From: Betaproteobacteria bacterium
GTDB lineage: Bacteria; Pseudomonadota; Gammaproteobacteria; Burkholderiales; JACQAP01
Assembly (NCBI GenBank): GCA_016194905.1
Contig: JACQAP010000021.1
Coordinates: forward strand, 424,988 to 488,987
Direction: 5' to 3'
Length of the DNA stretch: 64,000 nucleotides
Shown piece after piece: positions 29,271 through 36,345 of the stretch. Within the stretch, counting starts at the first letter, position 1. Every line of letters starts with the position of its first letter. A program made the translations under genes and the position numbers. The notes beneath the pieces were generated by a model, which searched no databases, was not told the DNA's origin, and saw only the letters and a program-made list of their open reading frames with translations.

Positions 29271-29382
29271 GTCGTGAATATCGTGAATGTCGTGAATATC
29301 GTAAATCGACTTAAGCAAGCATGCGACACGCTTTTCCGGGCTTCACGGCATTCACGATATTCACGACATTCACGGTATTTAC
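29271..29382. repeat. inverted array of TTCACGATATTCACGACA-type units
   Basis: Arm 1 (29271-29306) consists of three GTGAATRTCGT units; arm 2 (29342-29382) is its near-perfect reverse complement (ATTCACGATATTCACGACAT). The 35-base spacer has no gene. The unit is near 9-12 bases and tandem within each arm. It lies between the secretin-domain gene and the DUF2238 gene and would fold into a long hairpin. Confidence 0.88.
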
Positions 29383-29395
29383 GCGGCATCCGCAC

Positions 29396-30010
29396 ATGAC
29401 ATCCAGACATTGGCACGTTGCGCTGCTTGTGACTTTCCTGCTGATTCTGGCCTGGTCAGGTATCAAGCCGGTCGATCGCTTCGTATGGTTTCTCGAAGTC
29501 GTGCCGGCGATGGTGGCAGCCGTGGTGCTGCTGGCCATTTATCCGCGGGTCAAGCTGACCATGCTGGTCTATTGCCTGATCTGGCTGCACGCCCTGGTGC
29601 TGATGCTCGGCGGGCACTGGACGTACGCCGAGATGCCGCTGTTCAACTGGGTGAAGGATGAATACGGTCTGGCTCGCAACTACTACGATAGGCTCGGGCA
29701 CTTCATGCAGGGCGCGGTGCCGGCGATCATCGCGCGGGAAATCCTGCTGCGCAACGGCGTGGTCAACGGCAAGGGCTGGTTGTTCTTCATCGTCACCTGC
29801 ATCTGCCTTGCGGTGTCCGCGTTCTACGAATTCGTGGAGTGGTGGGTAGCGGTCGGCACCGGAACCGCGGCCGATGCCTTCCTCGCCACGCAAGGCGACA
29901 TCTGGGATACCCAGTGGGACATGTTCCTCGCGCTGTGCGGGGCGATCGTGTCGCAGCTCCTTTTGGCTCGTTGGCATGATCGACAACTGGCTGCTCTTGG
30001 GCGTGGCTAG
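29396..30010 (+). CDS. DUF2238 (YjdF-type) inner membrane protein
   Basis: Polytopic membrane protein of 204 residues with about six helices (about 8-25, 32-52, 54-72, 105-125, 133-155, 175-195). It carries conserved family motifs: LGGHWTYAEMPLF, RLGHFMQGAVPAIIAREILLR, and SAFYEFVEWW with the characteristic GDIWDTQWDMFLALCGA. The function of the family is unknown. A longer frame from 29321 would translate the upstream repeat into FTAFTIFTTFTVFT, which is unlikely to be real, so ATG 29396 is chosen. Confidence 0.88.
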   Translation: MTSRHWHVALLVTFLLILAWSGIKPVDRFVWFLEVVPAMVAAVVLLAIYPRVKLTMLVYCLIWLHALVLMLGGHWTYAEMPLFNWVKDEYGLARNYYDRLGHFMQGAVPAIIAREILLRNGVVNGKGWLFFIVTCICLAVSAFYEFVEWWVAVGTGTAADAFLATQGDIWDTQWDMFLALCGAIVSQLLLARWHDRQLAALGRG

Positions 30011-30284
30011 ACAGGTAATCTGAACTGACAGGGCGCCAATAAACATTCACGCACGCGGCCTATCCCGGAGGCGGGAGCCACAAGTGTCAATTGACGAAAT
30101 CCTTGATTCCGTTACCATCGTCCGGCCTCCACGCAGCCTATTTCGTGATACGGCGGCAAATAACCCGACTTCGAGGTAACTGTCCTCATGAACAGTGGTC
30201 GCCAAACATCTGGAACTCAAGGCATTTCAAGAAACGCCGAAAGGCCTGTACCAGGATCGCCGACGTTTCGGAAGTCGAATTCAC
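30011..30284. other. gene-free stretch at the left border of the cassette array
   Basis: No convincing gene. A 38-codon frame (GTG 30195 to TAA 30311) ends on the start of the next gene as TAATG but crosses the proposed cassette boundary, so I treat it as chance or a fragment. No integrase gene and no complete attC or attI was recognised. TTGACG (30091) with TACCAT 16 bases later is a weak promoter candidate for the cassettes. Confidence 0.4.
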
Positions 30285-30310
30285 GTTAGCTATCCAGAAG
30301 AGAAGGCCTA

Positions 30311-30736
30311 ATGAGTACGTCTCGTATAACTGGTCTCTACGGCAGCATGGTCCGAGACTCAACGCGTTTCATCGTGCAGAGTCGCGTAGGTTCAATGCGT
30401 GAGCGCTTTGACGTTTATACGGCGCCAACTTTGCGAGAGCTTGTTGTTCGTCTCATTGAGGTCTTTGCTGATGCGGATGCCTCCTTTCTATCGAAGCTTG
30501 CTGCTCTCGATGACAAACGGTGGATGGAAAAGCCTCTGAAGCTTCGTCACTACGTTGCAGCCTCCCGAGACCACCTCTACATCGACAGCGCTCATCTTAC
30601 CGAGGAGAATTCAGTTCAAGTCCGCGGTTATTGGGTCATTACAAACATCGGTCAAACTGAGGTGTCCACATTTTTCAAGCTCTGTAGTGAGGTCGCTGGA
30701 GTGCCGTTGCTAAATCTCTCCAAAATACCAATTTGA
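30311..30736 (+). CDS. cassette 1 hypothetical protein
   Basis: Unknown protein of 141 residues, no family recognised. It appears cytoplasmic, with no signal peptide or membrane helix, and mixed alpha/beta by inspection (ERFDVYTAPTLRELVVRLIEVFADADASFLSKL helix-rich; HYVAASRDHLYIDSAHLTEENSVQVRGYWVIT strand-rich). The ATG lies 20 bases after the cassette core site, with AGAAGG just upstream, the usual spacing in gene cassettes. The stop is 4 bases before the attC R'' box. Codon use is AT-richer than neighbours. Confidence 0.7.
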   Translation: MSTSRITGLYGSMVRDSTRFIVQSRVGSMRERFDVYTAPTLRELVVRLIEVFADADASFLSKLAALDDKRWMEKPLKLRHYVAASRDHLYIDSAHLTEENSVQVRGYWVITNIGQTEVSTFFKLCSEVAGVPLLNLSKIPI

Positions 30737-30740
30737 GCAG

Positions 30741-30830
30741 AGCTAACATGCGCATCAAAGTCGTTCGCTTCGCTCACTCGACCGCGCAAGAGCTACGCAC
30801 TTGCGCGGCGCTTTATGCGCGGCGTTATGT
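30741..30830 (+). repeat. attC recombination site of cassette 1
   Basis: R'' AGCTAAC (30741-30747), L'' GCATCAAAG (30752-30760), L' CTTTATGC (30811-30818), R' GTTATGT (30824-30830). L'' pairs with L' except for one extra C, the unpaired base that orients IntI on the folded bottom strand. A central stem CCGCGCAAG/CTTGCGCGG (30782-30790 with 30800-30808) supports the hairpin. Length 90 bases. Confidence 0.88.
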
Positions 30831-30888
30831 GTCATTCGCACAGCACGGCCTGCTATGGCAGAATTGAAGCAACGTGGAGGCTTGACCT

Positions 30889-31074
30889 ATGTCAACAGTG
30901 AAGGAAGAACTCACCCGCTTGATTCAGGGGCAGCCTGAGGACAGTTCACGAGAAGAGATCATTCGCGAGCTTGCCTTTCACGCCATGGTCGAGCGGGGGC
31001 TCACCGATTCGGACGCGAAGCGCGCCATCTCAAATGAAGAAATGGGGCGGCGCATTCGGTCATGGCAGAAATAA
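30889..31074 (+). CDS. antitoxin of a ParE-type toxin-antitoxin pair (cassette 2)
   Basis: Small acidic, helix-rich protein of 61 residues that should neutralise the toxin encoded immediately downstream. The middle (EEIIRELAFHAMVERGLTDSDAKRAISNEEMGRRIRSW) resembles short antitoxins found with ParE/RelE toxins; no recognisable DNA-binding domain is long enough to assign. A Shine-Dalgarno-like GGAGG (30874-30878) lies 10 bases before the ATG. It overlaps the toxin gene by 13 bases. TA cassettes are typical of sedentary integrons, where they stabilise the array. Confidence 0.8.
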   Translation: MSTVKEELTRLIQGQPEDSSREEIIRELAFHAMVERGLTDSDAKRAISNEEMGRRIRSWQK

Positions 31075-31355
31075 GCTGGACCGACGAGGCTCAGCGCTGG
31101 CTTACCGACATCTTTGAATACATTGCTGCGGATAACCCCCAAGCCGCAGCGCGTACGGTGCAGGGTATTTACGATCGGGCACAAGATCTCAAGAGTTTCC
31201 CTGAGATCGGTTCGCGCTATACGATCTCATCGCGCCACGTGCGCGTATTGCTCTACGGGCATTACCGAATCGCGTACCTCATCAAAGACGACGGAAACGT
31301 GGATATTCTGGGTGTCTTTCATGGGTCGCTCGACATCACCAGGTATCAACTCTAG
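31062..31355 (+). CDS. RelE/ParE-family toxin (cassette 2)
   Basis: Type II toxin of 97 residues with the ParE pattern: ISWTDEAQRWLTDIFEYIAADNPQAAARTVQGIYDRAQDL, FPEIGSRYT, VRVLLYGHYRIAYLIKDDGNVDILGVFHGSLDI. ParE toxins target gyrase and RelE toxins cleave mRNA; the long first helices and the YIA..NP.AA motif favour ParE. Its stop is 4 bases before the attC R'' box. Overlap with the antitoxin indicates coupled translation. Confidence 0.9.
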   Translation: MAEISWTDEAQRWLTDIFEYIAADNPQAAARTVQGIYDRAQDLKSFPEIGSRYTISSRHVRVLLYGHYRIAYLIKDDGNVDILGVFHGSLDITRYQL

Positions 31356-31359
31356 TGAC

Positions 31360-31454
31360 ACATAACCCGGCGTTCAACCCGAGCGCCCAACGGCGTTGCT
31401 GTTGGGTACCCGCCGCACTACGCGCTCCGGCGCCCGGTTAGCTGTGCGTTAGAA
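31360..31454 (+). repeat. attC recombination site of cassette 2
   Basis: R'' ACATAAC (31360-31366; the match to the start of the cassette extends to TGACACATAAC from 31356), L'' GTTCAACC (31372-31379) with one extra base against L' GGTTAGC (31436-31442), R' GTTAGAA (31448-31454). Internal stems GAGCGC/GCGCTC and CCCAAC/GTTGGG. Length 95 bases. Confidence 0.88.
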
Positions 31455-31478
31455 CCCCTTAACCAGGGAACCAATGTT

Positions 31479-31841
31479 ATGAAACGCCTCTTATGGCAAA
31501 ACGCGGTTATTGGCGGAGTCTTTCTTATTTTCACGATCAGCACGAACGTTGCCTTTTATTATTTCCTGCCTCGCCCGCTCATTCAAAATCAACGAGGGGA
31601 CATAACCGCGCAAATCGAGACAATTAATGACATTGAACACCTGCGCAAGATTGCGTTGTTGCAAGTAAAGATCGATATAGCGAAGAACAGGATGTTCAAT
31701 GATTTAATTTATAAGGGTGTTGACGCGTTTGTGGCATTAGGGGTGTTCGGAACCATCATGTTTTTCGTAAATTTCATGTCGTTACTAAAGCTCAAGAAAC
31801 AAGAGTCGGGAGCGAAGCCATCGTGGCTGAAGTGGTTCTAA
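31479..31841 (+). CDS. cassette 3 small membrane protein
   Basis: Unknown protein of 120 residues with two membrane helices (about 8-30, IGGVFLIFTISTNVAFYYFL, and about 85-107, VALGVFGTIMFFVNFMSLL) joined by a charged, probably helical loop of about 55 residues. No family recognised. The ATG is about 30 bases after the core site; the stop codon lies inside the R'' box of its attC, a compact arrangement seen in gene cassettes. AT-rich relative to the chromosome. Confidence 0.72.
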   Translation: MKRLLWQNAVIGGVFLIFTISTNVAFYYFLPRPLIQNQRGDITAQIETINDIEHLRKIALLQVKIDIAKNRMFNDLIYKGVDAFVALGVFGTIMFFVNFMSLLKLKKQESGAKPSWLKWF

Positions 31842-31896
31842 CTTTAGTTCGAGCGGACGCGCATAGAGCCGCGCGCCGTTCAACAAGACGTTGGGC
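31836..31896 (+). repeat. attC recombination site of cassette 3
   Basis: R'' TTCTAAC (31836-31842), L'' GTTCGAGCGG (31847-31856) pairing with L' CCGTTCAAC (31876-31884) with one extra C and one mismatch, R' GTTGGGC (31890-31896). At 61 bases it is near the short end for attC sites. A 30-codon frame directly after it (31903-31995) has no support. Confidence 0.8.
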
Positions 31897-32020
31897 GTCT
31901 CGATGAAGCACCGTGAATCATCGACACGCATGGTCACTATGACTGTTTCCCTTGTGCAGTCGATTGAAAGCGCGCCGGGCAACTTGATTCGTTGACGCCC
32001 GCTCATCATCAAAGGAAACA

Positions 32021-32671
32021 TTACTCTCGCAAGAGGCGCTCTCTGGAATCGGGTTCCTGCGTTGAGTTCTGCTCTGAAGCCCGCAAAGACTTCTGGCGCC
32101 AGACCTGCCACCTTTCCCTGCCGGCGAATACTTCGATCGAGTCCACAACCGGCAGGTCTTCGACGCAGTCGAACCACGGCTGCATCAGTCTATTGAGTTC
32201 GGCCTGGCTGGTACCGAAAGGCGGTCCCTTGGGCGAATCGGCGAAGAAGAAGAATCCTGTGATGACGCCGTTCGGTTTCAACAGCTCCGCACATCGATCG
32301 GGGTAGCCACTCCACATTTTCCTGGGCAGGGCGCACAGAAAGGCGCGTTCGTAGATCACATCGAAGGGCTGACCGGCATCGAAGTCGAAGAAATCCGCCA
32401 GGCGCACGATGTCCGGGAAGCCGGCAAGATTCCTTCGCGCCGTATCGACGGCGGCAGGGCTGAAGTCGATCGCCAGGACGTCGAAGCCTTTGTCGGCCAG
32501 GTAAGCCGCTTCGTAAGCCGATCCACATCCCGGAATCAGCACACGGGCTCCGGGGGACAGGTTTCGCGCGTACCTCTGCAGCGATGCGGGTACCTTGCCC
32601 GCATCCCATGGGATGACGTTGTCGCGGTAGCGGCTTTCCCAGAAATCCGGCCTGGAACTGTCCTGTGCCAA
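32021..32671 (-). CDS. TPMT-family SAM-dependent methyltransferase
   Basis: Methyltransferase of about 216 residues resembling thiopurine S-methyltransferase-type enzymes, which in bacteria methylate selenium, tellurium or thiol compounds. DFWESRYRDNVIPWDAG is the hallmark N-terminus; VLIPGCGSAYEAAYLADKGFDVLAIDFSPAAV is the SAM-binding motif, and FDVIYERAFLCALPRKMW the typical motif after it. The frame extends further upstream over the neighbouring gene, so I set the start at TTG 32671, with AGGG 6 bases before it. It is the second gene of a minus-strand pair. Confidence 0.85.
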   Translation of the reverse strand: MAQDSSRPDFWESRYRDNVIPWDAGKVPASLQRYARNLSPGARVLIPGCGSAYEAAYLADKGFDVLAIDFSPAAVDTARRNLAGFPDIVRLADFFDFDAGQPFDVIYERAFLCALPRKMWSGYPDRCAELLKPNGVITGFFFFADSPKGPPFGTSQAELNRLMQPWFDCVEDLPVVDSIEVFAGRERWQVWRQKSLRASEQNSTQEPDSRERLLRE

Positions 32672-32687
32672 ACGGGTGCCCTGATCA

Positions 32688-33464
32688 TCAGGGGCGCGTT
32701 GCCACCAGGACCGCGACCGGATAGGCGTAGTGAACCCGTGTCCCTTCGAGCCGGATCGGGATGCCGAGTCGATCGTCGCGGGCGGACGTTCTGAAGATCT
32801 CGCGAATTTTGTCGTCGTCGCCACGATTGGGAAAGGACCGGCCCAGCAGGTTTTCCAGTTCGTCGCGCAATTCGTAAAACGTGATCCGGGCTTCGGGAAG
32901 CCCGGAGGCGGGGAACAATGCCTTCAATTCGGCGACCGGCAGCGCGCGCACATGGGAGGGGTCGCGCAACAGCTCCATGCGGTTGAACTCGGCACCCTTG
33001 GCGGAATCGGCGGAGGTGTGCATGTCCGCGACCAGCACGCGCCCACCCGGCGCACAGACGCGGATCATCTCCTTCAGAACGGCGAGCGGTTCGATGAAAT
33101 GATGGCAGCTGAAGCGCGTGACGACAATGGTAAAGGCGCCGTCGGCATAGGGCAGGGAAGTCGCCTGCCCCTGATCCCAGCTTACGTTGGAGAGGGACTT
33201 TTCCCGCGCCACCGCGCGCGCGCGGTCCAGCATGGCGGGTGTCATGTCGATGCCTGTCGCATGACGCACAATCCCGGCGAAAGCGCACACCACATTGCCG
33301 CCGCCGCAAGCGACGTCGAGCACCGTATCGTCCGGTCCTGCGCCGACGGAATCGATCAGCAACTGAAGCGCTTTCTCGTCGGCGATTGTTTTGGCCGTCG
33401 AGAATGGAATCGCCTGTCTGCTGAACTGATCGACGATCAATTCTTGATGAGTTGCTTCAGTCAT
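32688..33464 (-). CDS. class I SAM-dependent methyltransferase (UbiE-like)
   Basis: Methyltransferase of 258 residues. Motif I VLDVACGGGNVVCAFAG with ATGIDMTPAMLDRARAVA, motif II region LPYADGAFTIVVTRFSCHHFIEPLAVLKEMIRVCAPGGRVLVADM, the pattern of the UbiE/Methyltransf_11 group. The substrate cannot be deduced. The next gene starts 17 bases after its stop. Confidence 0.87.
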   Translation of the reverse strand: MTEATHQELIVDQFSRQAIPFSTAKTIADEKALQLLIDSVGAGPDDTVLDVACGGGNVVCAFAGIVRHATGIDMTPAMLDRARAVAREKSLSNVSWDQGQATSLPYADGAFTIVVTRFSCHHFIEPLAVLKEMIRVCAPGGRVLVADMHTSADSAKGAEFNRMELLRDPSHVRALPVAELKALFPASGLPEARITFYELRDELENLLGRSFPNRGDDDKIREIFRTSARDDRLGIPIRLEGTRVHYAYPVAVLVATRP

Positions 33465-33530
33465 TGTGATTGGAATCCGTATTGGGAGTGGCTGTTAATT
33501 TCAAATTTTTACCTTTCACCTTCTTCTCGT

Positions 33531-33905
33531 CTAACCCGACGGCGGCCTTTCGCCGCCGTCAGGTCCGTAGAACATGACCCAGGTACAGAAGTCGTCGGTA
33601 AATACCTCAAAGCGGTGTTCGATGCCGGCCGGCACGAACAATACGTCACCGGCATGGAACGAATGGCGCTCGGACCCGTTGACGAACCAGCCGGAGCCCT
33701 GCGCGATCACGTAGATCTCGTCGCGGGTGTGCGGTTTCTGCCGGTCCTGTCCGGCCGGACGATACATCTTGACCTGGAGCGTGCCGTGTTCGAATACCGC
33801 CGCCGACGGCAGGCCGTCCTTGATTTTCGATACGGCATCGAGCGCGTCCACTATGCTCACCCGCCGCGCGTCCTTGGAGATGGTGTAGTTCTTTTCCGAT
33901 TTCAT
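33531..33905 (-). CDS. single-domain cupin protein
   Basis: Small cupin of 124 residues with both cupin motifs: RDEIYVIAQGSGWFVNG (motif 1 region, after HT) and HAGDVLFVPAGIEHRFEVF (motif 2 with metal His). No enzyme function can be assigned. The start at ATG 33905 overlaps the stop of the tag gene as ATGA; longer frames upstream are a shadow of tag. It may be co-expressed with the glycosylase. Confidence 0.85.
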   Translation of the reverse strand: MKSEKNYTISKDARRVSIVDALDAVSKIKDGLPSAAVFEHGTLQVKMYRPAGQDRQKPHTRDEIYVIAQGSGWFVNGSERHSFHAGDVLFVPAGIEHRFEVFTDDFCTWVMFYGPDGGERPPSG

Positions 33906-34516
33906 GATTTTGTTTTCCTCACCCCTCGCCCCTGCAACTGCTTCCAGCGAAAGCAGTTGCAGGTATGGTCGTTCACCATGCCGGTGGCTTGCATGAAGGC
34001 ATACATGATGGTGCTGCCGACGAACTTGAAGCCACGCGCCTTCAGGTCCTGGCTCATCGCATCGGATTGCCGGGTGCTGGCCGGCACCCGCTTGTGCGTC
34101 TTCCACCCGTTCTGTAAAGGCCTGCCATCGACGAACGCCCAGACGTAGGCGTCGAAACTGCCGAACTCCTTTCGCACTTCCAGGAAAGCCCGCGCATTGG
34201 TCACGGCTGATTCGACTTTCAGCCGGTTGCGCACGATGCCGGGATCCTGCAGCAGCCGGGCGATCTTCGCCTCGTCGTATTTCGCGACCTTGCCTGGGTC
34301 GAAGCCGGAAAACGCCTTGCGGTAATTCTCGCGTTTGTTGAGGATGGTGGACCAAGACAGGCCGGCCTGCGCGCCTTCCAGGATCAGGAATTCGAACAGC
34401 ACCCGGTCGTCGTGCTGCGGCACGCCCCATTCGGCGTCATGGTAAGCGACGTAGAGCGGGTTGCCGTTTTCGGCCCAATGACAGCGAGTGACATTCTTGC
34501 GACGGGTAGTTTCCAT
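33902..34516 (-). CDS. tag: DNA-3-methyladenine glycosylase I
   Basis: Base-excision repair enzyme that removes 3-methyladenine. The 204-residue product has the Tag hallmarks: RCHWAENGNPLYVAYHDAEWGVP, FEFLILEGAQAGLSWSTILNKRENYRKAFSGFDP, a helix-hairpin-helix region, and the C-terminal zinc ligands in DHTCNCFRW with the N-terminal Cys/His. Length is slightly above E. coli Tag (187). Followed by the overlapping cupin gene. Confidence 0.95.
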   Translation of the reverse strand: METTRRKNVTRCHWAENGNPLYVAYHDAEWGVPQHDDRVLFEFLILEGAQAGLSWSTILNKRENYRKAFSGFDPGKVAKYDEAKIARLLQDPGIVRNRLKVESAVTNARAFLEVRKEFGSFDAYVWAFVDGRPLQNGWKTHKRVPASTRQSDAMSQDLKARGFKFVGSTIMYAFMQATGMVNDHTCNCFRWKQLQGRGVRKTKS

Positions 34517-34573
34517 GATGCGGCAACGATATCGATACGGCTATGTTAGCCGGAATTCACGTGATGTCCCGTG

Positions 34574-35128
34574 TCACAGGTCGAGACGGGATTGCGTGGG
34601 TGTTGTGGCGGCGTAGGAGAGGATTCCGTCGATGAGGCGTGCGGGTTTCGTATAGGGGTGCTGCTCGTCGTGCTCGCGATCGACGATATGGAAAACCTCG
34701 AGACCCGAGGCTTTCAGTACATCGGATATCAGACCACGGTGGCAGTTCTGCCACGCCTTCTCGGCGCACATGATCGCACAGCGTCGCGACGACGCAGCCC
34801 CGAGCAAACGCACGGTACCGGCTCGGAATTCCGCGGTCTGCATGTAATCGGCGTAGCCGCGAAATCCGGCTTGGCGCCAGCCTGTGTTCACCGAGCCCGG
34901 CCGCGGCTCGCGGCGGCCACCCAATTCCGGGAAATGCAGATAGTCGATTCCGACTGCAGCGAGCGACTCGGTCAGGGATTCGCCATTGAACTGCGGATGG
35001 TGGCGCGAGGAAGGGAAACGCCTGACGTCCGCCATCAGCTCGATGCCATGCGTGTGCAGCAGCGCGATGAATTCCGTGTCAGGCAAGGTCGAGTGGCCGA
35101 TGGTCCAGATCCGTTGCGGACTTTTCAC
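34574..35128 (-). CDS. DUF488 family protein
   Basis: Cytoplasmic protein of 184 residues with the DUF488 signature: IWTIGHSTLPDTEFIALLHTHGIELMADVRRFPSSRHHPQFN, YLHFPELGGRREP, and the Cys-containing CAEKAWQNCHRGLISDVL. Family members are poorly characterised, and a nuclease or repair-related role has been suggested from context only. Position upstream of tag on the same strand fits a repair context (57-base gap) but does not prove it. Confidence 0.87.
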   Translation of the reverse strand: MKSPQRIWTIGHSTLPDTEFIALLHTHGIELMADVRRFPSSRHHPQFNGESLTESLAAVGIDYLHFPELGGRREPRPGSVNTGWRQAGFRGYADYMQTAEFRAGTVRLLGAASSRRCAIMCAEKAWQNCHRGLISDVLKASGLEVFHIVDREHDEQHPYTKPARLIDGILSYAATTPTQSRLDL

Positions 35129-35165
35129 CGGTGCTTCCCGTGCAGTTACTGCTGGGAGAAGAAGA

Positions 35166-35675
35166 TCAGACGCGGGTGAGCTTGCGCTGCCGCCACTCGT
35201 GGATGGCCAGTGCCGCGCCGGCGAAATACAGCGTCGCGATAATCAGCAGTCTCACGTCGGCGATCGGCTCGCCGCGAATGAGCAGGCCGCTCGCCGCGTA
35301 GATAGTGCCGACGTGGCCGAATATCATGGCCGCCTGGCTTGTGAAGGCGAGCCTGCCGGGACGCTCGCCCTTTGCATAGAGCGCGATGCCGCGCAGGTTG
35401 CTCATGGCCATCGAAAGCAACTGTACCGTCACGCCCACCGCAGCCAGGATCGCAAAGCCGGCCGTGGGCTTGACCCAGTCCGGCGCGACGGCCGACAGCG
35501 GCAGGATTAGCAGGTAGACGCCTGCAAAGTAGAACGTAATCTGGATCAGCAGGCCGAGGCCGAGCAGGAAGTTGATTCGCGCAAACACGTATGACGATGC
35601 TCCATGACGACGAAGAGGAACATCAGACCAAAGCCGCCGTGCCCCGTCAATCGAACTTACACGCAGTTTTTCCAA
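35166..35675 (-). CDS. hypothetical four-helix membrane protein
   Basis: Integral membrane protein of 169 residues with about four hydrophobic helices (about 33-58, 70-92, 110-130, 138-155). No motif or family recognised. The N-terminal 30 residues are basic and may be a wrong extension; ATG codons within the first helix region are not available, so the start is uncertain. Same strand as the DUF488 gene, 37 bases upstream of it. Confidence 0.6.
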   Translation of the reverse strand: MEKLRVSSIDGARRLWSDVPLRRHGASSYVFARINFLLGLGLLIQITFYFAGVYLLILPLSAVAPDWVKPTAGFAILAAVGVTVQLLSMAMSNLRGIALYAKGERPGRLAFTSQAAMIFGHVGTIYAASGLLIRGEPIADVRLLIIATLYFAGAALAIHEWRQRKLTRV

Positions 35676-35821
35676 GCTCGCACACCTGCCTTGCCCGGAA
35701 ACGGCCGCTGGCGGGCCGGGGTGCCGGGATCATCCGGCACGCTCAATCAGGCGTTTAGCGGTTCCACGGCCGGTGGCTTGGGTTCAGGCTTCGCACCCAT
35801 GCCGGTCAGGCTGCGCGCGGC

Positions 35822-36208
35822 TCAATCGTGGACGTAGTTGGAAACCTCGATCAGGTTCAGGTCCGGATCGCGGAAATACACCGATAGCAGCGTTCCCACC
35901 GCACCGGACCGTTTCACCGGCCCGTCGATCAAGTCCACGCCGCAGGCTTCCAGGTGCGCGATGACTTCCGGCAGCGCAACCGAAGTGATCAGGCAAAGAT
36001 CGCCGGACCCCGGCGTGGGACGATGCGCCTTCGGCTCGAATTCCTTTCCCTGCTGATGCAGGTTGATCTTCTGCGATCCAAAGGCCAGCGCCTTGCGGCC
36101 GCCGCCGAAAACCACGACCTGCATTCCCAGCGCCTTGCCGTAGAACGCGCAGGTCGCATCGATGTCTTGCACGGTCAAAACCAGATGGTCGACGGCATCT
36201 ATTTTCAT
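35822..36208 (-). CDS. VOC-superfamily (glyoxalase-fold) protein
   Basis: Small vicinal-oxygen-chelate protein of 128 residues: [33 protein letters not shown] (first beta-alpha-beta-beta-beta half with metal His), then [20 protein letters not shown] (second metal site Glu). Resembles the VOC/fosfomycin-resistance-like group often annotated as VOC virulence protein; the substrate is unknown. ATG 36208 begins exactly at the domain; upstream frame is shadow sequence. Confidence 0.88.
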   Translation of the reverse strand: MKIDAVDHLVLTVQDIDATCAFYGKALGMQVVVFGGGRKALAFGSQKINLHQQGKEFEPKAHRPTPGSGDLCLITSVALPEVIAHLEACGVDLIDGPVKRSGAVGTLLSVYFRDPDLNLIEVSNYVHD

Positions 36209-36345
36209 GGGTGCTTTCGCCGGGCGCGCCGCGCCGTTGTCGTGCCGGCAATGATAGCTGCAATGCTGTAAGCTGGTTTTCCTGCAAACCGGCAGGATCG
36301 CCGGCCGCCAGATCCGCTGCAACGACACACCGGAGGAGACAGCTC

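Larger units (their letters stand above)
30285..31896 (+). mobile_element. integron gene-cassette array without integrase (CALIN-type), three cassettes
   Basis: Three attC sites define cassettes of about 539, 624 and 442 bases, bounded by core sites GTTAGCT (30285), GTTATGT (30824), GTTAGAA (31448) and GTTGGGC (31890). For each cassette the first bases are complementary to the R'' box of its own attC, as integron logic requires: TTAGCT/AGCTAA, TTATGTGTCA/TGACACATAA, TTAGAACC/GGTTCTAA. Each cassette holds one gene or gene pair in the same direction, beginning 20-65 bases after the core. Composition is clearly more AT-rich than the surroundings. No intI is present in the window. Confidence 0.88.

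Noticed and set aside
29271..29382. CRISPR-like array
   Set aside because: Units are about 9-12 bases without spacers and arranged as inverted arms, not as a CRISPR repeat-spacer array.
30091..30402. 103-codon frame before cassette 1
   Set aside because: Crosses the cassette core site and overlaps the real cassette gene in another frame; no motif.
31903..31995. 30-codon frame directly after attC3
   Set aside because: No Shine-Dalgarno site, no homology and no following attC; at most a fragment of a lost cassette.
29396..32000. Integron integrase gene beside the cassettes
   Set aside because: No frame on either strand shows tyrosine-recombinase motifs.
33906..34430. N-terminal extension joining the cupin to an upstream frame
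   Set aside because: That part is the out-of-frame shadow of the tag gene; the ATGA overlap gives a clean cupin start at 33905.
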